From contig NW_019091528.1 of assembly GCF_001949145.1 (NCBI RefSeq), positions 953,148-1,017,147 on the forward strand: a stretch of 64,000 nt of DNA, read 5' to 3'. Positions 1 to 12,100 of this stretch are shown here, piece after piece; the stretch's first letter is position 1, and every line of letters begins with the position of its first letter. The notes under the pieces are model-generated. The model ran no database searches. It had not been told where the DNA came from and saw nothing but the letters and a program-made list of their open reading frames with translations. A program made the position numbers and the translations under genes. This stretch comes from Acanthaster planci (Eukaryota > Echinodermata > Asteroidea > Valvatida > Acanthasteridae).

Positions 1-1529
1 AAACTGAGCATTTATTATGGTACTATTTTCCTTACATGATGTATAATTTCCTATTTTTATACAAGAATAATATATAGTATGAAAAGATTGGTAAGTTAAG
101 AATGTAGTATTTGTGAATACTTTTCAATGCCTTTGGGAAAAGAACTTCAAAAAGTCAAACTTATCTCAAAATCAAGGTCCTTTCACTAAAAGGGATCTTT
201 TTAATCTAGACACTAAAGCCCAAAAATCTATTTTGTCATTTTTATTATTGAAGCTTTTCATTTGAGCAGATCAGGTTAAACTTTGATAAAATGGATGTAC
301 ATTTCTGTAAACGATGGTATCTCAGTTCCCAAAATGATCACTTAAATGTTTCTGAAAATTGGAAAGGAATTCCCTATTTTTCATCCTGGAAGTTTTAAAC
401 AACTATCAAGTCAAAGCAGAGAACTTGATTAGTGATTACCAAGTTTTGCATTATACTAAACCAAGGAAATAATAAATAGATATAAAAATAGATAAAAAAA
501 TAGTCTTTCATTAAAAAAATAGTATAATGCAAATACATGCCTGATATTTGTCTTTCATGTTTTTAACAGTTGCTTTTGGTTACGAATTATAGTAATTCTA
601 CAACTAATTTGAAATGAAATTGCTAATGTTATTTCACTCAAGTCTAACAGTAAATTGCAATTTTATTTAATCTGTTCAACTGAAAAAGAATTAGATAAAT
701 TAGAATTAGAAGAATTAGATGTTTGTCCAGATGTATTGGTTTACATTAGTGATAACGGGGATTTGTGTTCTCTTGATTGTGATAATATTTTTCATCGGTC
801 TCTATACATCCTTTCTCCAAACGTGGCAGGATTATTTATTGTAATGCTCTATAAAAGAATCCTGCAGATGTACTTGTTTGTGACACCTCACAAGTTGATG
901 TCTAACTTTGCATCTGTTGTTTCATTGGTCAAATTCCTAGACAAGTCCATTCACGGGACACTATCGAGGGAAGTGTGAACAAGTCAAACCAGACAAACAT
1001 GTATGCCAAATTCAACTAAGTTTCCCTTTATTGAACTTGAAGGGACTAGGATTGTGCCATGTTTACCTTTCTGTCAAAATCAAAATTGTATAAGCTTCCA
1101 AATCGGTTATATAATTGGTATAGTTTCATGCCGTTCACAAAAAATGGGAATAAAGTAGATTATCAGTACAGAGTTGATTCCATGTAGGAACTATGAAAGG
1201 TTTATAATCAGGACAATAATGCTCTTAGAAAGGCTTAACACGTTGATTTATTGAAATAAGTATAAATGTTGAAATAAAGATAAATGACTCAAAAAGTAAG
1301 CGTCCCAAATTTGTCATTTTTCCAAGCCAGGATGCTTCTCGATAGCCAGCGCATTATCACTTGAAGCATGGAGGTAGCTTGAAGTAAGAGCCGCTGTGAC
1401 CAAGTTTCCAGGAGTGTAGCCAAGGGAGAGCAGTGATAGAATGCAACGGGCAAATGGTAAAAGTTGATAGTAAAATATTGCAACCCTTATGATAATGATA
1501 ATACTTCCCAGTTGTCCTTTTGTTTCATT
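1..1529. other. AT-rich intergenic flank
   Basis: Apart from the open frame at 655-978 and scattered AATAAA hexamers I see no gene, RNA gene or clear repeat here. It may contain the 3' end of an upstream gene. Confidence 0.4.
655..978 (+). other. 107-codon open frame of unknown meaning upstream of MYO9
   Basis: An open frame runs to TGA at 976-978 in AT-rich sequence. It has no ATG start at its left end but is preceded by a plausible acceptor (tctaacag, ending at 650). AATAAA signals follow near 1150 and 1275. It could be the terminal exon and 3'UTR of an upstream neighbour gene, or chance. I recognise no domain. Confidence 0.2.
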
Positions 1530-1960
1530 AGCCTGAGAAGGCTGGGAATAGTCGCACGCATTCCCCGCCTTCCCTCGCCTCGAGGCCTCGTCACGCGTCC
1601 CCAACGCCGCCTAGCTGTCTCTCTCTCTTTGCCACTAGGGGGCGCGATTGAAATGACCGTAAAAAAGTCGCTTTGGTGAACATTTCACTGGTAGTTTGTT
1701 CGGTAGTTTGTTCGTGCGGAACCAATGAAAACTCCCACATTGTGGGCCGGCCATAATATAACTCTATTGGATGTTTCCGTACATAGTACACTTCCGGACA
1801 AAATAATTTTGACTCGTTTGAGACTAAGGAGTGTGATTTAAAGTTTACTCGCTTTCCCGTTGTACCAGCATGTCAGCTGTTCTCCTATTGTAACATCAAT
1901 GCTTGAGAGGTACTTCAGCCTTGTGGCATTGCTGAAGCAGGGGAAGGACCTGGCTGGATA
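1530..1960 (+). promoter_or_regulatory. Putative CpG-rich promoter region of MYO9
   Basis: Against a very AT-rich flank, 1550-1660 is rich in CpG (several CG dinucleotides around 1556-1612, then GGGGGCGCG at 1637-1645). It sits just upstream of the probable first exon and contains a CTCF-like motif. I see no convincing TATA box at a defined start site. Placing the promoter here is inference from composition and from the splice donor at 2018; the true transcription start is not visible. Confidence 0.4.
1632..1645 (+). promoter_or_regulatory. CTCF-type binding motif
   Basis: CCACTAGGGGGCGC matches every position of the commonly quoted bilaterian/vertebrate CTCF core consensus (CCASYAGRKGGCRS). 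It lies in the CpG-rich segment about 300-400 bp upstream of the probable first splice donor. The match is seen in the sequence; occupancy is inference. Confidence 0.5.
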
Positions 1961-2017
1961 ATGAATGAAACGAATGGTTTCTCTACGATTGACGAGCCAA
2001 GTTGGCCTGGTAGTACG
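1800..2017 (+). other. MYO9: Probable 5' untranslated first exon (left end unknown)
   Basis: The main ATG exon is preceded by a good 3' splice site (ending CCCACAG at 5242) only 22 nt before the ATG, so an upstream noncoding exon is expected. The best visible partner is a donor ACG|GTGAGA at 2017/2018, downstream of the CpG-rich segment. The left boundary is a guess. It holds three upstream ATGs (1961, 1965, 1974). Confidence 0.35.
1961..2017 (+). promoter_or_regulatory. Possible upstream ORF (first part) in the 5' leader
   Basis: From ATG 1961 there are 19 open codons to the donor at 2018. If joined to the acceptor at 5243 the frame continues for six codons and stops at TAA 5261-5263, one base before the main ATG at 5265. 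ATGs at 1965 and 1974 share the main frame but would stop at TAG 5250-5252. This depends on the inferred splice. Confidence 0.3.
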
Positions 2018-5000
2018 GTGAGATTTTTTGTGACCTCAGATTTTGCTTGTTATTGTGTCCCGGCGTCGTACAAAATCGTTATCTGGTAGGAATTTATTTG
2101 CTCATGGTAGTAACATTATATAAGTAGATCAGTGATTTTGTATGTAACGACGAGTGTAGCACGAACACTTAGTTGTCACCCTGTGTTGCTATGATATGAC
2201 AGAATTGGCCATTAAACTCAACTTTGGATGAAGATTGTCGTGCTTGGTGTAAATGTTGGTCATGTCCTAATCAACTTGGAAATATATTAGGCCCAGAACT
2301 AGAACGCACCAGCTTACAAGGATTTATCACATACATGTATATTTAACTTTCAAGTTTCAGCACTTCAGTAGCCCAGTGCTAGTTTAAAACTGAAAGATCA
2401 GTGCTGAAGGTTTATTATTTTATTTTTTTGTTCTGTTTCGCATGTCAACATAAACTTTATAATGCTTTTGTTTTCAGTAAAATTGTTTTTTTTTTTATTG
2501 ACACATGCACAGTGGTGTAGTACAGTAAAATCATTGAAGTAACTTGATTTATGGAGAGCAAATTTGTCACTCTAGATTAATCCAGAACAACCTCAGAGTT
2601 ACAACTTGAAACTTTTCCACTGCTGGGGAGTGCTGTTAAATCCTAACTCTCATGTCAGCATGTATCCTTCAAAATCCAGTAGGATTTTTCAGATAATTGT
2701 ATGGGAAAAGAAGAACCCTATTCACTTAGTGCATGGACCTTGTGAAAGTACATGTACATTGATATGCAAAGAAATTGCCACTTCATTCTCTACAAAGTGT
2801 AGAATTTGAATGGATCTAGGCAGATTTTAAACCGGTCATGCTATTTAGCACCAACAAGCATCAATACACATGTAGCGTCAACAAAGTGTCAACAACATGA
2901 AAATACCTTCCAGAGATTTGAAAGTGGTTTTATCATATTTAGAGACTGTAACACCTGCTACTGTGTAAGAGAAGCACTGAATTTGCTTCCAGATTCTCGC
3001 AGGATTCTCGGTCAGGCTGCGCAAACAGGCCCGACTTTGTCACTCAAATTTCAACACTCAAATATCATTTCAGATTGATATAATATTTGAATTTGATATG
3101 TACATGTAGGATCCTAATTAACTTTGTAAATAAAAAGTCTTTGCATAAATATGCTTGAATAACTTGTTGACGCTCGTTGTCAAAAAATACCATGACTCTT
3201 CTAAACAACTCTTTAAAATGATGCAATTTATGTTATAATATATTCCATTCCATTTATTTACCTATGAAGAGGTACAGTACATACATGTAGCATCATACCG
3301 ATGTATGAATTTGTAACCATTGATTAGGCTCCATGAAAAGGCTAAGAGCTGAACTTTTCTCCAAATACGCATATTCCCAAAATCCCAAGTTAGAAGTGAT
3401 GTACCTTACCAGTACATCATTAACAGTTTGGGAAATTGTTTGAAATTAGCAGTTGTGCTTTGTTGCTGATGTTAACAGTCACTGAGCCAGTTATAGCATT
3501 TTTGGCAGTCCATTCTACAGTCATTTGTAAAGTCTTGTGATATATTTATTTTCCAATCTGTTCAGAAAAATGTGTGGATTATTGGCATGATGTACATGAA
3601 TACACATGTGCTGCACATTTGTCCTGACGTGAGCGACCTCACAGTAAATGCGTGTATACGTACACCAGAGGCAGTAGCGTTTTGTGGACCGGGAATAAGT
3701 AGTGGCAGGTGTGGCCGGCCATGGGCACACAATCAGTAACATATTTTGGTGCTTCAGAATTTATGCATTAATTCTGATGTGCAGTCATTTACCAAAATTG
3801 GTCAAGGAAGTTGCTCGGTGATGAAGATGAGGTTATAGTGAAAGTTTTCCAACTGGGAGACTGCTGGACTTGTACCCACTACAATTACATGTATATTGTG
3901 CATTACTGGTATTTGTATGTGTGTACATTGTACCCCAGTAGCTCACTTGATAGTTCTTTTTAACTGCAAGTTAATAATTTTTAACCATATATTACAAAAA
4001 GCAGGGACCTTGTAAATTGTATTTAGAATTTGCTGGCCAGTTGTTACAAGCAGGTGAACTGTTAAATGTGTTAACAGAGTTGAAATAGCGTTGATTAGTT
4101 TTCCAGTAAGGATACTTGAGTTCACAAGTGAAATTCTTCCAGAATGATAAAAAATCCCCTCTAAAGTGTTTGTTCACACCACCTCCCTTTCTTGGAAACA
4201 CGCACTTCCTTCACGTTAAAAGTGTGAGTCCCAGATGGCCGCTCCACTCTCTAAATACCGGTAGCTTTGGTCAAGAATGGAATAATGTCCCTTCATAGCC
4301 ACCTTAATCATCCCATGTCTGGCTATCACTGTCTCCCTCATCCTCACATGTATCTACAGTATTCATGCATCATGCCTCATAATGGGGTTGTTATTCAGGA
4401 CAGTCTGCTGATGTGCTCACATGCCTGAGCGATCCAGCATAAAGGGGGATAGTGGTTAATGCACTTAATATGCATGAGTGGGTCTGTTGGATGGTGGTTA
4501 ATGGTCCAATTGTGCTCAGTTTATGTATCAACTTGTACTATAAATTACAAATGCAAGTCAGAAGTCTGGACCAAATTGTGAAAAAGAGAAAACAGAACAA
4601 AGGGGGTGACACAGAAATCAAGCTTGCATTAGCACCTAAATGACATCTATCAAGGTCGTGTGCATACATAATATTAGTGATGTGCATATATGTGTTTTGA
4701 ATGTAGTTCATTTGCCCTGTTTTGTGGGTTTGGTACATGTAGATCCCCTTGTTTACGTGAATTCCACCTGTTCAGTCAAAACATGTAATTGCTAATTGGG
4801 TTTTTGAAGAGACCGGGTAAGACTGATTTTTTTTTTTTTACTGTGGAAGGAGAGGGAGTTTTTGCTTCATCAATCAGTCAGTACCCAAAATTCATCAGAC
4901 AAAATGTCCTTGATGACGTAAAACTTGCATTTTACTTCTGAAATTGCTATACCAGTACATGTACCCATGCACATGTGAACAAATTTTACAGAAAAAGTTC

Positions 5001-5242
5001 TAAAAAGGCATTACAATCATTTTACTTAGAGTAAACATGTACCTTGGAAAAGATCCTTGGATCTCTTGGAAAAGATCATATCACAGGGAATATGTAAATG
5101 GTGGCATGATCTAAATTTCTTCACATCGTGTTTTTAGTATTGAGACCATAAGACTATCCCCCAGACAGATCAATCATCTGACGCGTCATTATCATTTTTG
5201 ATGTATTGGGCAATTTTTGTCTTCATTTCCACACGCCCACAG
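2018..5242 (+). other. MYO9: 5'UTR intron (inferred)
   Basis: Runs from the GTGAGA donor at 2018 to CCCACAG at 5242. It is AT-rich, with dispersed TACATGTA motifs and short homopolymer runs. I see no coding exon; the short open frames lack splice or domain support. Confidence 0.4.
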
Positions 5243-5264
5243 GTGCATTTAGCTGCCTGCTAAA

Positions 5265-6101
5265 ATGAGTCAGGACTGCGACATAGACAACACAGTGTAC
5301 AGGGTGCGCGTGCATCTCGGCTCTGTTGTCCCCGAGCGCGGCTGGGTGTCCATCGAGGCCACCAAGCAGACCACCACTGCTGAGGTCCTGCGCACGGTGC
5401 TGGCCAAACTCAACCTCGGCGGCCAGGAGCGCTACAACCTTGCTGAGGTCTGCGAGGAGTCTGGCCAGAGCTGCAAGGAGCGACAGTTGGACCTAGAGGA
5501 GTACCCTGTCAAGCTGCAGCTGCTCTGGCCCAAAGTCCTGTCAGACGACGAGTCAGAGACCCCGTACTTCTACACTAACTACCGCTTCTTCCTGCGCAGC
5601 ATGCATGACACGCTGTCTAACCGGGTGTCCAACCCGGCCGACTACTGCACCATAGACTCCTTCGTTAGCAACTTCTTCCCGCATCCCTCAGCAGAGAAAG
5701 AGTACCACGACCTGTGCAATCTCCCCGACCTCAACGAGAAGACGCTCCTGGGGAACTTGGCCACTCGCTTCCGCCAGGGGAAGATTTACACCTATGTGGG
5801 ATCCATCCTCATCGCTGTCAACCCGTTCAAGTTCTTCCCCATCTACAATCCCAAGTATGTCAACCTCTACCAGAACCACAGTCTCGGGGAGCTTCCCCCT
5901 CACATCTTTGCCATTGCCGACTCGGCCTTCCACACCATGCTGGAGGACAAGCGCAACCAGTGCATCGTCATCTCGGGAGAGAGCGGGTCGGGGAAAACGG
6001 AGAGCACCAACTTGCTGATCCACCACCTGACAGCACTGAGTCGGAAAGGCCACGCCAGTGGGGTGGAACAGACTCTGTTGGGCGCAGGACCAGTATTGGA
6101 G
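5265..6101 (+). CDS. MYO9: MYO9 exon 1: RA domain and motor N-terminus with P-loop
   Basis: Encodes residues 1-279. ATG 5265 is chosen because an in-frame TAG lies at 5250-5252, so the frame cannot extend upstream within this exon. Residues about 10-90 form the RA-like, ubiquitin-fold extension typical of myosin IX ([10 protein letters not shown] ... KLQLLWP). The motor begins near 145 ([15 protein letters not shown]). [16 protein letters not shown] is at 173-188 and the ATP-binding P-loop [12 protein letters not shown] at 238-249. The exon ends ...GAGPVLE with donor GTAGGT at 6102 (phase 0). The raw open frame continues to 6305, but that part is intron. The exon is GC-rich compared with its surroundings. 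Upstream sequence 5243-5264 is 5'UTR. Confidence 0.95.
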
Positions 6102-9100
6102 GTAGGTCCTGGGATCTTTGTATGTTTAATGGTTGGTGGTGGAATCAGGGTCGTTTTAAGTGTTTTGTATGTCCTGCTCAACCCTTGGCACCAGTGCCAA
6201 GTTCACTGCGCGGGTAAGCAATGGAGACTCTCATTTCATGTTGATGCTAAGCTATGTGAAGCTACATGTGCTCATCTCATACGAACTGAGCTTTACCAAA
6301 CTTGAAAATGCAGTACAAAATGATTAATGATAAGTCAAAACTGTTTCTAGGACAATTTGCATTATTTTAGTAGGCCTTCCAGTATTCTATAATCCCCCAA
6401 TGTTTCATAGGCCCCAGGCGCAGCATATACTGGTGCCCCTGGGTGGGGTTTGTAAATGCTGCCCTGTTGTTGGTACGATATGTGAGCTGTGTCAAGGACC
6501 ATTTGTAAAATGAATGTTAACATTAAAAAAAGGTCATAAAATTGCCTGAATCACCAACTACATAGCATGAGGCATTGATCAAATGTTCTGTAACAAACAT
6601 GTATGATGGCATTTGCCTTCCTGGTAAAAGCTTATCAACCGGTGAATCAAAACTGCATTTCAAGCTTCCCCCAACTGAAAAGCCTTTGTCTTCCCTGCCC
6701 AGGATTTGCAAAATTCACCACACATGTACTTAACCATGCACTACTGCAGTGTAACACCGACATGGTTGTTCTATCAAGCGATCAATGTTGGCCCATCGCA
6801 AGTGTGGGCGACTACTCCCCCCTTGCTTTGATGTGACGAAATCATAACATCTCCCATTCTCCATCCCAATTGATTGCATGCATTTGTTAACTGTCAGCAC
6901 ACCAGCTCTTCACTGTCTGCCAATTTGTCCCATAGGCACCATATACACAAGTGGATTTTTCAGGGATAACATAATACCCCGGGGAATGGGCAGTTCCCTG
7001 TGGCCCTTTTTCCTGGTTCACAGTTTTAGTGTTATGAAAACAGACAACCCCTGACCTTGACCCCAAGCGGTTCTCAACCCCTCAGTGAAAGGAAGTCACA
7101 GTCTGAGGCTGGTCATCCATTACCAGCAAAATATTCACCCTGCAACCGGGCCTATACAATTCCAATCAGCTCTCAGCCAGACCCTCTTGTTGAATATCAA
7201 TTTCAGCGTGAAATTAGCAAAGACAATAATGGTAGGGTGTAACTTTCCAACCGCTACTTCTATTTCCAACAGGACTCTAAAATATTACACGTACATGTAC
7301 ATTGTGTATGATGCACTATGACACATACACAGAGAAATGATGACTTTGTACACACAAGGTGTTGAGTCCAGGATATATCCTTTGTGTCGAATGCTTGTAT
7401 TTTCAGCTGATAAGCTCATTGAGCAAAGGTGAAAGATGTTCAATGACTGGGTTGTATTTGGGGCATGGATTGTTTAGTTTAATGTCAAATTAAAAAAAAA
7501 ACAAACAGGAAAACTGTGTGATACTGACTTGTTGGTCTAAACAAAGCACCCCTTGTGTCTGGTCTAGGTACTTTGCCTTTCTCGGCAGAACTTTGTCTGC
7601 TAGTGCTGCGAATTATGAGAGGTTTATGACCAGCAGCGTGACTGATGAGACTACACTTTGACTGCCTGGGATGTCGTAAAATTCCTCCACTTCCATGGAT
7701 TTTTGATTCCCCAGGCCAACCAAGACTAGTCACAGGCGTGTAAATGCAGTGAATGTTGAAGAGTCACCACTGCGAGTTGATTTATTGCACTTTCTGCTCA
7801 CCAGCATTGACTGGATGATCCTCCTTTTTTTCCTTCAGGCTGGTTGAGAGAGAGTTTATGTAAATGCACTCTTGCAGATGGCTCTAGCTGCTGTTCAGTG
7901 TCACTGTAAATTCTTTTCACCTGTGCTGCGTTTGGAAATGGGTTCTTTTGTTGCCATGGAGAGTTAAGTTGATATCAAAGAATATGTGACCATTTTGCAG
8001 TTCATAACAATGGCGCTGTGTTGAATTTGAATGGTGAATTAAATTGCCTTGTGCCAACACACAAAATACAGTACATGTACGGTACGTCCATCTCACTATG
8101 ACTGATTGAATGTTCCATTCCACTCAAATTCGCCTCATGGAATAGAGCATTCAATCTGAAACCTCATGGAATTATTCTTACTAATGCACCCATAAACTGT
8201 ATTTGTATTTATAACACCATTACAAGAAATATTATGTACATGTATATATGTAACTGTAGATTGTGGTACAAGTACAAGAACTGTACCGGTACATCCAATG
8301 CGTAAATACACGTACAATACATGTACCATACATGACTAAATGTACCTCTGCACACTGCAGTAAATTTAGGGATATGATTTTTAATAGTACTTGAATCTTG
8401 AATCGGAGTGCTTTGTTTGTGCAGTCCTTACACACTGCCTGGCATGGCGACTGACAGAGCCATGAAATAATGCACCCTTGTTGTCAGGGACTGAGACATA
8501 CATGTACATGTGTAACATGTATGTACACCTAATAACGTCAGATCAACTAGATATAGCTTTATTTATCTTAGCAAAGGTTACTTGTCAGCCATGCAGGTAT
8601 CCCAATCATGTCATGTATGCATGTAGGTAGGCCGTGGGCATTGGTCTGTGTGCTCACTCTCAGCAGGTTAGTCTTTAAAAAAGCCCCAAGCTATAAAAGT
8701 AACCCACAGAAAATTAATTTCTGTTGTGAAATCATGATTCCATGGAGAATGTAGACATGTTCATTGCGACACTTCCAAAACTGAAAGAATAAAAAAGAAC
8801 ATATCCAGACATTTCCCTCTTGGCTGTCCCAAGCTTACCGTACATGTACACGGATACACGTACAAATGTACATGTATGGTATGTCTGCCCCCTTTCTTAT
8901 ATCATGTAATGTATTTGAAAAAAAAGTCTTGCGGAATGACAGTCACACCAGACACACGCAGTCTACAGTACACGCACCATAACTTACCCTGTAGATCTTG
9001 CATTGTTCATCGATTTACATCAATTGATATCGGTTTATGAAAAGCTGGAATGAAGTTGCAGTGGCAAGTGCATTGTACATGTACATTGTACACAGTACAT

Positions 9101-12100
9101 GTACATACCAGTAGGTAATAATACATGTACATGTATGTATACTTGTACATGTACATGTACTGGTTCTAGGAAACTTCCCAGTAGGTTAAATAATGCATAC
9201 ATGTACATGTATCTACATATACCCCCCCCTTCAAATTAACGAGCAGTCTCTTATCGTTGATTGAAATGCCCCATCATGGCTGAAGATGAAAGCCATTCTT
9301 TTTATCTGTCTCTGTCCGACAATGCGGCCTCTCTCAGAAAAACGAAAGGACCGAGATTATTTTTTTGTGATGGTAAATCCAGGCCTGGCGCTGGGGTGAT
9401 GAATCCAGAGACAAGAAGCTGAGAGAGCAAGGGGCCAGTAGCTGCCAGCATCCCAGCCCCCCCAGGCTCAGCTGTCAGCCGGGGGATGAGCCTAGAATAG
9501 CTGACCCAAAATGAGGGAGAGTGTTGTATGACGATACCATGGCGGAACTTGAATACAATCAGTACAGTAATCTTGTAGAAAAAAAAGAAGATCAGAAACA
9601 GTAGTTTGCTTACAAAATGTACTTGAAATCTAATTAATTTCTAAGCATTTGTTATATAACATTTCATTACAGCACGTTCATACCAGTTCATGTACAGTAC
9701 ATCTTTATCTTACAATAACATGTACCAGTGCAGGTATACACTTTAATCTAAGTGTAGGTTGTTACATGTAGTATGTGATAGACTGAAAAATTAAATGTGA
9801 ATTCAAATGATTGGGGTAGAACTGGTACCAGTACATTATTTGAATTCTGCTGAGTGATACAATATCCATGGTACTGAGAAAGTTGAATGTTTCCTTAATA
9901 TTGGTTGTTTTTTAAAAACAGATGGACACAAATCATTAAAAAAAATATGATACTGTAGCATGTGTCTTAAATTGTAAAATTTGCTATTGGCTTGTTTTAA
10001 AACAAGGCACATGTCATTTCTTGCCTCATTACGGATAATGACTGGGACTCTTCCAGTAAGGATTTTGGCACACAAAATCTTGTTGAGCTAGTTTCCACTG
10101 CAAGGACTTTTTTGGGGGGGGTGGGGGTCGGGAGAGTAAAACAATATTCAACTATAAAAACAACTGTACCGGTACCAAGATCATCATTGTAACATGATGA
10201 TCAAGTCATTACTGTTAATCATTTGAATTTCTGTCGATACTGAAATATTTAGTTCAGTTTGCGAGCATGAAACCATTATGATCTATAACCTATGTAGCCA
10301 GGATGCATTATGTTTGTACAGTGTAGGCCTACATTGTTCCTGGTTCAGATGTTAAATGAGATGTGCATGTATCACCTGTACACATACCGGTACATGTGCA
10401 TGTAAATGTGCAAAGGAACAACAGCAGAATTTGGTTTTTGATTTTCAAGTTTGACGGGAGTTTTTATTTTTTATAAAACTGGTTATTACATGTAGTATGC
10501 ATCGTCAGTCCTAAAAACCTGTCAAAATACATGTGCAGCACACCGCCAAGTTTGGTCACACATTCGCATTTACATTGAGATATGCATAAGAAAGGACTCA
10601 CTGTGTCGACTATGTTTAATTACATGTACTCGCATGTACGTTGTAACGGTACGTGTACATATATCTACAGCTATATGGGAAACAGTCTTATTTTGGTTCA
10701 CAAAGAAAGTGCTGTTGGCGTTAATCACATTGTGTTGCTTTTGTTGATTCAGGACCGTATACACTATCCTGAAGAAATAATGTTGGGTAAGGGGGAAAAA
10801 AATGAAAATATTTGTAGGGAATCATTACAACAAGTGCACAGTTTCTGTGAAACGCTCATTTGCCATGACATGGAGTAACAGGTTTTTATATTTTACCCTC
10901 TCATAGATTCATTTGTCATTACAATACAAAGTATTCCTAGTCAGCCTGTGGCGACACTCAGGATATTTGAGATGTGGGTTTGTTATCTCCTGCTGACTCA
11001 GACCGTACACTCTTCCTTGCTCAGACAGGCAGGCCGTGCTCTCCATTATTAATAGATGGCTGTCTGGCCAGGGGCTTCGGGCAAGAAGTTGGGGTTCACA
11101 ACTTCTTGGGTTGATGACTCAGTCAGACACAACAGTGTGGGCAAAGACCAGTGATGGTTGTGGTTGTAATTGTGGGGGGGGGAGGTTCATAATGTATATT
11201 TGGATCCTGGGAAGCACCACTCAAATGTTGAGGTGGTGCCAGAATGGAAATTAAGGTATCATTGGTTGTTTTGGTGTCTTTCACCCATATCTACTGCCCA
11301 ATGCCCTATAGACTAATGTGGCAACCAGACTTCGGATAAGCCATTACTGCGGTAACGTCATGCTGGCGTGCAGGATCTGCGGCAACGTCATACTGGTGTG
11401 CAGGATCTGTATAGTGTACATGTAGCACATGTACACGTACTGTATGCCTCTTCAGCCACTACCAAGTTATGACTTGCCTAAGGCTGGGAACGCACACCTG
11501 AGTGTGGTGCCATCGCACAAATGGCATCTGCTTGGAGAAGGCCATGTTCGAAAAACATTACTCCAGAGGTACATGTACACGTACCTGATCTATGGCCACG
11601 TCTCTTGCTATCAATTGCCTGTACAATGTACATGCATTGCAAATTTTGAAACATAGAATAGCGCAGCCTTTGTCTATACAGGACACTTGGAAGGGCTACT
11701 GTACACATAGTTGTATCAGATTTTGTTTGGACAATAACATGAGTCAACACTTGTGTGTGGGTGTGACACTGCTATTGAACCAAGTGAACCATACAATATA
11801 CATACTGTTGCAGTGCCTGTGATTCTAGCGACAAATTTGAATTCAAGTAAACTAGATAGGTTTGCGGTAGCACCATGGATATATCTTTTTTTTTTTTTAC
11901 TATGTTGGGTGCTGAAAAGAACCGGTGGTACCAGTGGCCACAGGTTCTTTTCAGAACCCCACATACTGGGTGGTCAAACAAAAAGATATATCCATGGGGT
12001 TACCGCAAACCTATCAAATTTACTTGCTACGTGTACCGACATCAGGGAAATCTCCGAATCTCATCAAATTTGAATTCAACCTGACCCTGGTCTTGCATCC

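Noticed and set aside
6102-6305. Extension of the exon 1 reading frame to a stop at 6303
   Set aside because: GTAGGT at 6102 is a good donor and the following residues are unlike any myosin, whereas exon 2 continues the family sequence exactly.
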